The notes below the pieces were generated by a model. That model worked only from the letters and a program-made list of their open reading frames with translations. It was not told where the DNA came from and did no database searches. Shown here piece after piece: positions 1 through 11,565 of a DNA stretch of 64,000 bases. Source of the DNA: Leguminivora glycinivorella (lineage: Eukaryota; Arthropoda; Insecta; Lepidoptera; Tortricidae); contig NC_062981.1 of the NCBI RefSeq assembly GCF_023078275.1, positions 17,228,846 through 17,292,845 on the forward strand, in the 5' to 3' direction. The translations under genes were made by a program, and so were the position numbers. The number at the start of each line of letters is the position of its first letter. The stretch's first letter is position 1.

Positions 1-54
1 AAAGTCGGCGTTTAATACAAATTCTATTCTTAGAACCCAACATGATTTTGTAAG

Positions 55-300
55 TCAACTTGAATCGTCCTTGACATAGCTATAATTATAAATGGGAAAG
101 TGTGTGTGTCTGTTTGTTTGTCCGGTTTTGTGTTTCACGGCAAAACGGAGCGACGAATTATCGTGATTTTTTAAGTGGAGACAGCTGAAGGGATGGAGAG
201 TGACATAGGCTACTTTTTGTCTCTTGCTAACCCCCCAGTTCCCTATAACGGGGAGTGGAAGATTGTATGGAGCATTCCGCAATTTTCGAATTTAATGAGA
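55..300 (+). repeat. Interspersed repeat fragment with GTGT/TGTTTG run
   Basis: An AT-rich lead-in is followed by a GTGTGTGTCTG/TTTGTTTG stretch and then CACGGCAAAACGGAGCGACG. I recognise this arrangement as a common dispersed repeat of moth and butterfly genomes, but I cannot name the family. A short minus-strand open frame here has no protein features and is not a gene. Confidence 0.4.
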
Positions 301-344
301 GCGTGGTCGTGGGCAAAAGCTAGTAGACAATAACTCTACAAAAA

Positions 345-922
345 AAAACCGGCCAAGAGCGTGTCGGGCCACGCTCAGTGTAGGGTTCCGTAGTTTTCCG
401 TATTTTTCTCAAAAACTACTGAACCTATCAAGTTCAAAACAATTTTCCTAGAAAGTCTTTATAAAGTTCTACTTTTGTGATTTTTTTCATATTTTTTAAA
501 CATATGGTTCAAAAGTTAGAGGGGGGGGACGCACTTTTTTTTCCTTTAGGAGCGATTATTTCCGAAAATATTAATATTATCAAAAAACGATCTTAGCAAA
601 CCCTTATTCATTTTTAAATACCTATCCAACAATATATCACACGTTGGGGTTGGAATGAAAAAAAATATCAGCCCCCACTTTACATGTAGGGGGGGTACCC
701 TAATAAAACTTTTTTTTCCATTTTTTATTTTTGCACTTTGTTGGCGTGATCGATATACATATTGGTACCAAATTTCAGCTTTCTAGTGCTAACGGTTACT
801 GAGATTATCCGCGGACGGACGGACGGACGGACGGACGGACGGACGGACGGACGGACGGACGGACGGACAGACAGACAGACATGGCGAAACTATAAGGGTT
901 CCTAGTTGACTACGGAACCCTA
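345..922 (-). repeat. Hairpin-ended interspersed repeat, copy 1
   Basis: Read on the minus strand, this copy starts with an inverted GGGTTCC...GGAACCC pair. It then has a CCGT/GTCT microsatellite, a conserved block around GATAATCTCAGT, a GGGTACCC block with a short C run, and ends near a hairpin whose stem contains AGAGCGTG. The same order recurs at 50600-51166 and, truncated, at 28731-29061. The terminal hairpin suggests a non-autonomous element, possibly Helitron-like, but no transposase or CTRR end is assigned. Confidence 0.65.
811..880 (+). repeat. (GGAC)n / (AGAC)n microsatellite
   Basis: About fourteen GGAC tetramers are followed by three AGAC tetramers. The run is internal to the repeat at 345-922. 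The equivalent positions in the copies at 28780-28822 and 50640-50680 carry shorter CCGT/GTCT runs, so its length varies between copies. Confidence 0.9.
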
Positions 923-1240
923 AAAAGAATCCCTTAGCTCTTTCGTATTTCGAATTCTTCTTCTATTTCAGTTTTTTATGCTTAAGAGCGTTATAACATT
1001 TCGGCGTCGGGCGAAATTAGGTATTTTACCCGCCGCGCGAGCCCAATATGCCGACCCTTTCTAGCACGTCTTATCACTCGCTCGCACTACAATAATGGAC
1101 AAAACAATCTTGATCCTTTCTATGGAATTTTGATAACAACCACAATCTACTATCTCGATATAAACTTTTGGTTTCTAATAAACATTATTTTGTACGAAAA
1201 TACGAGAATATAGCGCGAAATAATATCAATTATGTTAAAA

Positions 1241-3220
1241 GGGCCTGGCCGGACTGCCATGGTAAAATCGCCCCTGGCTAAATATGAAATATTGATATGC
1301 AGGATTATTCGTATTGTTACTACATGTACTACTACTGGATATTATGCCTCAAACTATTTCCGTTTACGAAAAAAATTAAAAAAAAAAATTTTGTTTTTTA
1401 TTTTTTTCTTTAAAACCGCGTATCCGATTGACTTGTTCTTTGGATATTTTATAGATATATTAGGGATACATCAATTTAAAAAAAATTAACTTCCTGACTT
1501 TTTGTTAAGTACATTTTTTTTAAATTTATGTTTTAAATATATTTTTTTTTACCACATACGAGTTAGCGACACCTACTATATTTTCATATAATAATCGCCA
1601 TTTTATACTCTATTACATATATTTTTATCAAAAATATTAGTTTGGATCAACAATGTCAAAATAAGTTATTTATATATTACTAGTATTACCCTTTAGTACG
1701 TTGCTCCTGGAAAGTGATGTATGAAAATTTTGGCATAATTAATGGAAGATTTTTTTTAAATTGGGATATGTAGATTATAGGCCGAAATTATTTTTCATCA
1801 ACCCTCCCCACCCCTCCCCCCTCTGCGTCACCCCTCTGCCCCCCTTAAAGAGCCGAAAATGCGATTTTTCTCGATTTCTGACAAAACCGATGAAGATACA
1901 GAAAAAGCGTGTAGGAACGAAGTAATCCTTAATGAATTTACTACAAATCTCTCATAAACACTTTAGTGCTAGCACTTATAGTTTTCGCGCAATCCGTCAC
2001 GAAAGTTGCTCCTTTCTGCAATTTTCTTTAATGAATGATAAGTTTTCTCCTTAAATGCTTACGAAATCGTCGGTTTGATAGTACTAAAATATTATAAACT
2101 CAGAATGAATTTCAGGGAAAAAAAATCACTACCATGGGCGGGACTTGAACTCACGGCCTCTAGATTGATAGATATGATAGATAAATGACGCTAGGGGTAC
2201 CATTGATTCATATAGTAGAAAGCTGAAAGATTCGCTAGAAACTAGGGATGAGCTTTTGGTGGCTCAGTTGGTAGAGCCCTCGAGTTTCTATCCGGAAGCC
2301 GTGAGTTCAAGTCCCATCCATGGTAGTGATTTATCCCCTTAATTTTATTATAGTCATGAGTTTACAATATTTTAGTCGTATCAAACAAATTTCGTAAGCA
2401 TTTTGGGAGAACACTTATCATTCATTAAAGAAAATTGCAGAAAGGAGCAACTTTCGTGACGGATTGCGCGAAAACTATAAGTGCTAGCACTAAAGTGTTT
2501 ATGAGAGATTTGTAGTAAATTAATTAAGGATTACTTCGTTCCTACACGCTTTTTCTGTATCTTCATCGGTTTTGTCAGAAATCGAGAAAAATCGCATTTT
2601 CGGCTCTTTAAGGGGGGTAGAGGGGTGACGCAGAGGGGGGAGGGGTGGGGAGGGTTGATGAAAAATAACTTCGGCCTATAATCTACATATCCCAATTTAA
2701 AAAAAATCTTCCATTAATTATGCCAAAATTTTCATACATCACTTTCCAGGAGCAACGTACAACGTACAGGGTAATACTAGTAATATATAAATAACTTATT
2801 TTGACATTGTTGATCCAAACTAATATTTTTGATAAAAATATATGTAATAGAGTATAAAATGGCGATTATTATATGAAAATATAGTAGGTGTCGCTAACTC
2901 GTATGTGGTAAAAAAAAATTATTTAAAACATAAATTAAAAAAAAAATGTACTTAACAAAAAGTCAGGAAGTTAATTTTTTTTAAATTGATGTATCCCTAA
3001 TATATCTATAAAATATCCAAAGAACAAGTCAATCGGATACGCGGTTTTAAAGAAAAAAATAAAAAACAAAATTTCTTTTTTTTAATTTTTTTCGTAAACG
3101 GAAATAGTTTGAGGCATAATATCCAGTAGTAGTACATGTAGTAACAATACGAATAATCCTGCATATCAATATTTCATATTTAGCCAGGGGCGATTTTACC
3201 ATGGCAGTCCGGCCAGGCCC
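1241..3220. mobile_element. Spy-like palindromic foldback element
   Basis: Two arms of about 920 bp (1241 to about 2160, and about 2298 to 3220) are near-perfect reverse complements around a spacer of about 137 bp. The ends are GGGCCTGGCCGGACTGCC and its complement. The matching site in element A copy 2 (near 53016) lacks the insertion and reads GTTAAAATTTATTTAAAA. Here the flanks are GTTAAAA and TTTATTTAAAA, so insertion fell exactly between AAAA and TTT with no target duplication. That behaviour is the published hallmark of Spy transposons (AAA^TTT). No coding capacity is seen; an 85-residue AT-rich frame in the left arm is not credible. Confidence 0.75.
2252..2327 (+). pseudogene. tRNA-like sequence at the palindrome centre
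   Basis: An A-box-like segment (TGGCTCAGTTGGTAGAGC) is followed about 30 nt later by a B-box-like segment (GTGAGTTCAAGTCCC). That is the spacing of a tRNA-derived pol III promoter. The T-arm half is also present inverted in the left arm near 2137-2160, so only the A-box half is unique to the spacer. No good acceptor stem closes it, so it looks like a SINE head or tRNA pseudogene rather than a working tRNA. Confidence 0.5.
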
Positions 3221-3483
3221 TTTATTTAAAAAATTAAAGTAATAATTATAAAAGTAGATCCCATCCCAAATATTTGCTTTTGTTATATGATAAGTATTAG
3301 AGTAAAGTATAATTATATTAATATGATAAGGTGGTGCTCAGGGTCTGATGATGGAGCCAGATGGTGGTCACCAATACCAATGAATAATATGACTATACAA
3401 CTTCGTGGTTTACATGTCATTCTATTCTAGCATTTTCACTTTCACATTTCAAGTGCATATACCACGAGTATAGGTTTTCGGGT

Positions 3484-4745
3484 GTGCTGATTTAAAAATT
3501 AATGACCGATTTGGAATCTGACATTGCTGACTGTCACTTTGACACAAAAGTCGTCATGGGTGTCGTAAAATAGGTTTTAGGGGGTGCTGATTCCAAAATT
3601 AATGGCCAATGTGGAATCTGACATTGCTGACTGTCACTTTGACACAAAAGTCGTCATGGGTGTCGTCAAATAGGTTTGCGGGGGTGCTGATTCCAAAATT
3701 AATGAACAATGTGGAATCTGACATTGCTGACTGTCACTTTGACACAAAAGTCGTCATGGGTGTCGTAAAATAGGTTTTAGGTGGTGCTGATTCCAAAATT
3801 AATGACCAATGTGGAATCTGACATTGCTGACTGTCACTTTGACACAAAAGTCGTCATGGGTGTCGTAAAATAGGTTTTAGGGGGTGCTGATTCCAAAATT
3901 AATGGCCAATGTGGAATCTGACATTGCTGACTGTCACTTTGACACAAAAGTCGTCATGGGTGTCGTCAAATAGGTTTGCGGGGGTGCTGATTCCAAAATT
4001 AATGAACAATGTGGAATCTGACATTGCTGACTGTCACTTTGACACAAAAGTCGTCATGGGTGTCGTAAAATAGGTTTTAGGTGGTGCTGATTCCAAAATT
4101 AATGACCAATGTGGAATCTGACATTGCTGACTGTCACTTTGACACAAAAGTCATCATGGGTGTCGTCAAATAGGTTTGCGGGGGTGCTGATTCCAAAATT
4201 AATGAACAATGTGGAATCTGACATTGCTGACTGTCACTTTGACACAAAAGTCGTCATGGGTGTCGTAAAATTGGTTTTAGGGGGTGCTGATTCCAAAATT
4301 AATGACCAATGTGGAATCTAACATTGCTGACTGCCACTTTGACACAAAAGTCATCATGGGTGTCGTAAAATAGGTTTTAGGGGGTGCTGATTCCAAAAAT
4401 AATGACTAATGTGGAATCTAACATTGCTGACTGCCACTTTGACACAAAAGTCATCATGGGTGTCGTAAAATAGGTTTTAGGGGGTGCTGATTTGAAAATT
4501 AATGACCGATTTGGAATCTTGACATTGCTGACTGTCACTTTGACACAAAAGTCGTCATGGGTGTCTTCAAAAAGGTTTCCGGGGGTGCTGATTCCAAAAT
4601 TAACGACTATTTTGGAATCTCACAGTGCTAATTGTAATTTTGACACAAAAGGAATCATGGGTGTAGTCAAATAGTTTTTAGGGGGCACTGATTCCAAAAT
4701 TAATGAAATGATTTAAAAAGTAATGACCGATTTGGAACCTGACAT
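3484..4745 (+). repeat. 100-bp satellite array, plus orientation (element A copy 1)
   Basis: About 12.5 tandem units have a period of exactly 100 bp: the GGTGCTGATTCCAAAATT boundary recurs at 3600, 3700, 3800 and onward. Each unit contains GATTCCAAA...TTTGGAATC-type inverted motifs and TGACATTGCTGACTGTCAC. Two slightly different unit types (TTTTAGGGGG and TTTGCGGGGG) alternate, which suggests amplification of dimers or larger blocks. Short open frames inside simply follow the repeat. Confidence 0.95.
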
Positions 4746-5818
4746 TGCACAGTACCCCTGGAAAGGAAACCTATTTGACGACACCCATAACGACTTTTAT
4801 GTCAAAGTGACAGTAAGCAATGTCAGATTCCAAATTGATCATTAATATTGAGATCAGTACCCATGAAAACCTATTTGAAGACACCCATGATCACTTTTGT
4901 GTCAAAGTGACAGTCAACAGTGTCAGATTCCAAATTGGTCATTAGTTTTCAAACACCTCCGGATACCTATTTGACGACACCCATGACGACTTTTGTGTCA
5001 AAGTGACAGTCAGCAATGTCAGATTCCAAATTGGTCACTAATTTTGGAATCAGCACCCCTAAAACCTATTTTACGACACCCATGACGACTTTTGTGTCAG
5101 AGTGACAGTCAGCAATGTCAGATTGAACATTGGTCATTAATTTTGGAATCAGCACCCCTAAAACCTATTTTACGACACCCATGACGACTTTTGTGTCAAA
5201 GTGACAGTCAGCAATGTCAGATTCCACATTGGTCATTAGTTTTGGAATCAGCACCCCTAAAACCTATTTTACGACACCCATGACGACTTTTGTGTCAAAG
5301 TGACAGTCAGCAATGTCAGATTCCAAATTGGTCATTAATTTTGGAATCAGCACCCCTAAAACCTATTTTACGACACCCATGACGACTTTTGTGTCAGAGT
5401 GACAGTCAGCAATGTCAGATTGAACATTAGTCATTAATTTTGGAATCAGCACCTCCTAAAACCTATTTTACGACACCCATGACGACTTTTGTGTCAAAGT
5501 GACAGTCAGCAATGTCAGATTCCACATTGGTCATTAATTTTGGAATCAGCACCCCCTAAAACCTATTTTACGACACCCATGACGACTTTTGTGTCAAAGT
5601 GACAGTCAGCAATGTCAGATTCCAAATTGGTCATTCATTTTGGAATCAGCACCCCTAAAACCTATTTTACGACACCCATGACGACTTTTGTGTCAGAGTG
5701 ACAGTCAGCAATGTCAGATTGAACATTAGTCATTAATTTTGGAATCAGCACCTCCTAAAACCTATTTTACGACACCCATGACGACTTTTGTGTCAAAGTG
5801 ACAGTCAGCAATCTGAGG
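4746..5818 (-). repeat. 100-bp satellite array, inverted orientation (element A copy 1)
   Basis: The same 100-bp unit as the preceding array, here in reverse complement for about 10.5 units. The orientation switches at roughly 4740-4760, next to CAGTACCCCTGGAAAGG. Together the two arrays form one long imperfect palindrome. The corresponding switch in copy 2 is near 47885, so the head-to-head structure predates the duplication of element A. Confidence 0.93.
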
Positions 5819-5819
5819 T

Positions 5820-6060
5820 ACTACATATTCGTAATCTGAAAGTAATCAAGTCAATAATTTCAGTTATTTTGAATCGACTATGATTCCGAATTATTGGTAA
5901 TAGTAATGATTGTATAGATGATTAGTGATTCCTTTACATGTAATGGTAATTTACCGTTTCACTTGATTACATTACAAGTAATCTGACACCCAGTAGTGTC
6001 AGATTACAAAGTAAAATCAAGTAATCGTGTAATCCGGAATCGATTACGATTTCCCCATCT
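5820..6060. repeat. ATTAC-rich palindromic segment in element A
   Basis: The segment contains a hairpin of GTAATCTGACAC/GTGTCAGATTAC around a short loop, with several further GATTAC/GTAATC inverted pairs. The same segment lies in copy 2 at about 41784-42030 on the other strand. It may be an old foldback element captured by A before duplication. No gene is seen. Confidence 0.6.
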
Positions 6061-6260
6061 CTGGGTTTAGTTATATGGTTCATTGGTACTGGTGACCACC
6101 ATCTGGCTCCATCATCAGACCCTGAGTACCACCTCTTGTCAAAGGTCTTGTTGAGACGAACCCAACGAGCCTAAACACGAAGTCGTTTACTTACATGGTT
6201 CACTGGTACTGGTGACCACCTTCTGGCTCCATCATCAGATCCCGAGTACCATCTTGATGT
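6061..6260 (+). repeat. Two minisatellite units with CATCATCAGA core
   Basis: Two units of about 120 bp share TGGTGACCACC, TCTGGCTCCATCATCAGA and a CTTGTTGAGACGAACC segment. The first half of the unit recurs near 3327-3400 and 49330-49385, and the whole unit near 41600-41765. It is related to the array at 51320-52100. Confidence 0.75.
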
Positions 6261-7122
6261 GTCTTATCATCTTGACCGTATTGTAATTTTCACATTTTTA
6301 TCATCACAACGTTGTAATACTTTAACATTTAAACATAACAAAGTATTACAAAAGCAAATATTTACGGATCTAGGATCAAATTCGTTGGTCGCTGTTTACA
6401 CACACACAATGCGAGGATAGCCCGTGTAGAAACAAGGCGTCCGACCCACACAACAATAAATATTCTCGACGTTTGCGATGAAAACTCGGAGACCAAAGTG
6501 ACATACGTCTTACCTCCTCGAGCTCCGGCGCGGCACTGAAATCGCAGGCGTCCGTCGCCGGTAAAATAGCGACAGGAAGGCTAGTTTTCAAAAAATTGGC
6601 AAAAAATCATGATAAAATATTATAACGACAAATGGATAACAGCAGTTTAAGCACATTGTGCAGATTATTTATATACTAAAATAACTTCGATAACATGTAG
6701 ATTTTCGGAGAAATGATCACTTGTTTCGATGTATTTTCAAGACAAAATTGAGTTCGTTTTACTTTCAATTTCTCAATTTCAAAGGATTAAATGATAAATA
6801 TTGTTTAATGGGCCTTAAGTACAAGATATTTGGAACTTAAATTTACCTCATTTATGAGAGTGATCTTATCAAATTGTACATAATAAGAGCTCCGAATTCT
6901 GTGCTTCACGCGGTTTTTCCTAAACGAGCATCAGAAAAACAATCATTACTAATTGAAAAAGCTTTTTTTTTCATATGTTTTTTATTTAACCGACAGTTAA
7001 TAAGATGTTCTAACTGAAACAAGTACTTTCACTGTCTTTTAGTATGAGTAAAGTGTACAATTTTGTCGATAAATATTGTGCATTTTACAATATATCGCCT
7101 TTTTTTGTCATAGCGCTCTTAA

Positions 7123-7866
7123 CCGACCTGACCTTTCACATCAAACATCATTCAGCAATAGATCGAATTCTTTGATTCAAAAGCTCTTACAAGGGAATGA
7201 AAAATGTAATTTAAAATACTTATTTATAAAACTGAGCGCATTACGTTTTGTATTCAAAGAAGCAAATCGCAGAACGTGTGGTTTATATTAAACGAGACTA
7301 GAATTTATTAGTACACCTACGCTATTAATACTAAATCAGTATGGACGGTGCCTGATAGGTCGAATACATTATTATATTATAGCACACGATCGATGGGGTC
7401 CCCAGAGGGATAGCCTTTCCATTATGATTACAGACTGGCCACTTAGGTAACTGGATAGAGAACTAGACCAAGATAAGTAGATATGACATCCATGCAGGCT
7501 TAGCCCTTCGAGTCCCAGCGACATCATATGATGTCAGTAAAATATAAGTAAATACATATAGATGCTTGGGGCTCGAAGGGTTAGTAGATCGAGTAGATCA
7601 GACAAACCCATATTAGTCTGAAATAAGTGTCAAATTGATAGGTACGCATGTGTGAATGTGAACTTCGTCCCTTTGAGATAAGGGCTAGACTTTCGTAATG
7701 ATTTTAAGAATATGGGCTTAGAGACTGGCGAGCACGTATCGTTCGACGTAAAGTTTTCGCCCGAAAAAAAAAACCATCTACGTGCGAAAGAAGCAAATGT
7801 TTTATATTACCCATAAAGTAGATCGTGCTCGTGCTATAATACTGCTTCCATTGCAGATGTATACGA
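7123..7866. other. No gene recognised
   Basis: Mixed AT-rich spacer. A short AGCCCTTCGAGTCCCAGCG / GCTCGAAGGGTTAG inverted pair near 7500-7583 encloses a TAAATA-rich loop and may be a small foldback element. I see no exon structure or longer open frame. Confidence 0.5.
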
Positions 7867-9009
7867 CCCAAGTAACAATTTCTGGTCCTATAGTGGTCGA
7901 GAGCACCAAATTAAATCACATTAAATAGTCCTATAAATAGTCTATATTGGTACTGTAGAGCCGATTTGGCGCAATTATGCAACCATTTAGTGATATAATA
8001 GGGCTATAGCAGTATCATCCGTGACGTTTAAGGTCTATAATGGTGATGTGATGATGACTATTGTGCTAATTTGTTGACATAGATGACACAGTAACGCTAT
8101 TATAGTATCAATTTATGCTATAGTAGCATTTGAGATTCCGTTATACAGGTTTTTTGTTCTGTAATAGCAGTTGCCGTCCCTTTTAATGCGAATGAATGAA
8201 ATTTCTAAAATAATTTAATGTGTGTAATATTTAACAAACGAGGAACTTTATGAAAAGTGGCGTGTGAACTTGTGAAGTTTAGTGTCAATCAAAATAATTT
8301 GGATTTCGTATAATTCCATCATTACTGCAAAAAGGTATGCGATGGAAATTTTACCGTTAAAAGAATATTAGTTTAATGGAGTATTTTAAGTGCGCCCTCG
8401 ATTTATACCTGTTTTGAATAAAATAAATAAATTTAATTTAATACAATAAAATTATTGGCACCATAGTTTCTACTATGGATCCAAGAAGTAAAACATACGC
8501 TTTTATAGTTCGACTATGTCACTTATCATACGCATTCACTGCCATAAGCCCGCCATTGTGGATTCAATTAGGATTGCATGAGACTTTAACTATGATCCAG
8601 TTTAACTTATTAGTTCTTTATATAGAAAACAATACTTGTTTTCAATGTTTTACTATAGAAAGATCTTCTAAACAATTTTTTTTATAAAACATATAGTAAA
8701 CTCAGCTATAACGCTATTGTGTTTTAAAAGAGATACCGAAACCATTATTCCACAGTTCTGTGATATAAAAGAGTAATTGTGACGTATACGGCGATGAGAT
8801 ATAAAAGGCATTAGAAAACGACTATTAACGCTTTTCAAAGCTATATAAACGTATCCTGAAAACTTCATTATACAGCAAAATAGCTCTATAATGGTATTCA
8901 TATCACTACTACAGTGTTAAATACTGTAGCAGTGTTTTCCAAAGCCACTATATCCCAAAATAGTGGTATAGTTAGGTTTTAATTTCTGTTAAAATACGAC
9001 TACTAAAAA

Positions 9010-9873
9010 TACTATAAGCGGCTTGTTGGGAACCTTAATAGCGCAAATTGATAGCATAACAGTGATTCCTAACACTATTATACAATAATATTGTTCTTTA
9101 GTAGGTTATTTGATCCTGTTATAGACCAGGCCTATAGCGGCTGTATAAAATGGTGATATAAACGTTTACATCACTTCCTAATAACACCTTTTAGCTGTAT
9201 AACACAACAACTATAGCGGCTTGTCGGGAACCTTAATAGCGTAAATTGATTGCATAACAGTGATTTCTAACACCATTATATAATAATATTGTTCTATAGT
9301 AGTCATATTTGATCCTGTTATACATCAGGCCTATAGCGGCTCTATAAAATGGTGATATAAACGTTTACATCACTTCCTAATAACACCTTTTAGCTGTATA
9401 ACGCAACAACTATAGCGGCTTCTCGGGAACCTTAATAGTGCAAATTGATTGCATAACAGTGATTTCTAACACCATTACATAATAATATTGTTATATAGTA
9501 GTCATATTTGATCCTGTTATAGACCAGGCCTATAGCGGCTCTATAAAATGGTGATATAAACGTTTACATCACTTCCTAATAACACCTTTTAGCTGTATAA
9601 CGCAACAACTATAGCGGCTTGTCGGGAACCTTAATAGCGCAAATTGATTGCATAACAGTGATTTCTAACACCATTATATAATAATATTGTTCTATAGTAG
9701 TCATATTTGATCCTGTTATAGACCAGGCCTATAGCGGCTCTATAAAATGGTGATATAAACGTTTACATCACTTCCTAATAACACCTTTTAGCTGTATAAC
9801 GCAACAACCTATAGCAGCTTGTCGGGAACCTTAATAGCGCAAATTGATTGCATAGCAGTGATTCCTAACACTA
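9010..9873 (+). repeat. 200-bp tandem array
   Basis: A little over four units of about 200 bp. The motif TATAGCGGCTTGTCGGGAAC recurs near 9014, 9216, 9415, 9614 and 9815. Every unit holds CCAGGCCTATAGCGGCT and CGTTTACATCACTTCC. The partial unit after 11568 continues the array, which shows that the Tc1 element interrupted it. Confidence 0.9.
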
Positions 9874-11565
9874 CTAGCCCCAATGCAAATGATATCGTCT
9901 AGTATGAAAAAAATATTATGTCCTAACTTCGACCTCAAAATTCAGGATGAATTAGATGATTAGTAGAACATGTAACATTAAAACAAGAGAGCTTATAATG
10001 CATATTTTATTTATTCAAAACATAAATTAACAATTTTCCTCACTAGTAAACAAAAAAACATAATTTCACCAAATGTAACACTCGCAAAAATGTTCGTCTT
10101 CAGCGTAGCCGATGCAGAAAAGAACAACTACCACTTGGTGGCGTCACCTTTTGCATCTAAAACGGCCTTAATTCTGAGCGGCATTGTATCTACCAACTGT
10201 CTATACTCCTCAGGGGTTATTCCATTCCAGACACCCACTAGTTTTTCCTTGAAATCAGCTTTGGATTTAGAAGGATCTTTTCGCAACTTTTTCTTCATTT
10301 ACCACTACAAAGTTTTTATGGGAGACAAGTCTGGACTGCTGGATGGCCATGATATGGTAGGAATTTGTTTTTGTTTCAGCCACTCCATCGTTGTCTTGCC
10401 AGTATGACATAAGGCACCATCTTGTTGAAAAGTAAATCCATTTATATACTTGAACTTTCTTATAGACGGTAGTGAACTCTATTCCAAGATGCTTTTGTAT
10501 TTCTCTGCATTGACGGTTCCATCGATAAATTGCAGACATCCCACACCCTGTGCCGACATACAGCCCCAAATCATTTAAAGATGCTGGAAACTACACCTTG
10601 CGTTCAAGACAGTCTTTGTGAAATGCATCTCCTTTTTCTTGAATGACTTTACTTCGTTCATCGCCAACTATGACCTCAAATTTGGATTTGTCGCTCCATA
10701 TTATTTTTCGCCACTGATCGGCAGTCCAGTTTCTGTACTTTTGTGCAAATTTCAACCTGTTAGTTTTCTGCTTTTGAGTAAGTAATGGTTTCTGTTTAGC
10801 GGTGTGAAAACCGAAGCCCATTATTTTCATTACTGTCTTTCAGGTATCGACTGAAATGTTTATTTTGATCGCGTCATGCCATAGTTAGGTAAGTTCTCCT
10901 GCTCTTGCATGACGATTTTTCCTGATGATGCTCCTCAAAATCCTGTTTTCTCTTTGGCAGTTATTCTTCGACGGCCAGATTTATTTAAACAGGAGACGGT
11001 TCCGTGTTTTAGTTGATGCTGGATGATTGTATACGCCGTAGATCTTGGCAAAAAAAGCTCTTTGGATATTTTGGAACGTAGATTTGCCGCTATTGTTACT
11101 GGAAATTATAATTTTCCTCACTGATTCAGGCACCGACTAACCTCTTGCTATTTTGGTATAAAAATGTTGTAGAATAATTATATTTTTTACAGAATTTACC
11201 TTTTTATGTAGCCGTATATCATATCAGACGACTTATAATATTATTAATTCAATTTAAAATATTATTGTATAATATAAATCTTACTAAACTATTTTTATTT
11301 AAAATAGACGACCTATTATGCCTCAAATATGAACTAGGCGTATTTTTTTGCTTTAGATATGTTATTTTTATGATATGATTATTTATAAAACATATAACAT
11401 TAGGGCATTAAATTTTGTACGGCGCAAGATTAAACTAGTTTTAATGGCTTAGTGTGTCGTGTATTCCATTTATCATCAAAGTCAATCTGGGTTTAAACAC
11501 CAGTTTCGGAAATAAATATCGCACGTTGAAGTGTGACTAGACGATATCATTTGCATTGGGGCTCG
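9874..11565 (-). mobile_element. Tc1-like transposon, degenerate
   Basis: The element is flanked by TA at 9872-9873 and 11566-11567. Its terminal inverted repeats share AGCCCCAATGCAAATGATAT followed by CGTCTAGT. The 1.69-kb length and TA target fit Tc1/mariner elements. It interrupts a unit of the 200-bp array, so it is younger than that array. The internal transposase gene is broken. Confidence 0.88.
10110..11160 (-). pseudogene. Tc1 transposase pseudogene
   Basis: Read on the minus strand, the upstream part resembles the Tc1 helix-turn-helix region (a SGRRRITA-like stretch). Next comes the typical catalytic-domain run KPLLTQKQKTNRLKFAQKYR and then WRKIIWSDKSKFEV, where the family normally has WSDES with the first or second catalytic Asp. 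A later frame continues with GCGMSAIYRW, a corrupted form of the usual WGCMS block. Frameshifts and stops split it into at least three frames, so no active transposase can be made. Confidence 0.85.

Larger units (their letters stand above)
982..7122 (+). mobile_element. TTAA-flanked non-autonomous element A, copy 1
   Basis: The element is bounded by TTAA at 982-985 and 7119-7122. Its ends read TTAAGAGCGTTATAACA and, on the other strand, TTAAGAGCGCTATGACA. TTAA target duplication is typical of piggyBac-type transposons, but no transposase is visible. In order it holds a 255-bp conserved left end, the 1980-bp palindrome at 1241-3220, a short shared segment, two head-to-head 100-bp satellite arrays, an ATTAC-rich palindrome, two minisatellite units and an 860-bp conserved right end. 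An inverted, very similar copy lies at 40721-53272 and a diverged relative at 49428-52920. The piggyBac assignment is inference from the target site. Confidence 0.75.

Noticed and set aside
4109..4674. 60-70 residue frames in the satellite arrays (also 47948-49111)
   Set aside because: They track the 100-bp unit and occur in several positions of the arrays; no coding signal.
3484..5818. Regular repeat array that could be mistaken for CRISPR
   Set aside because: The whole 100-bp unit repeats with no unique spacers, there are no cas genes, and the DNA is eukaryotic.
6376..6591. 71-residue frame at the conserved end of element A (also 41252-41467)
   Set aside because: Identity between A1 and A2 is expected from recent duplication. 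In the diverged element B the corresponding region does not preserve the frame.
10090..10407. 105-residue plus-strand frame
   Set aside because: It lies antisense to the Tc1 transposase pseudogene, which explains its openness.
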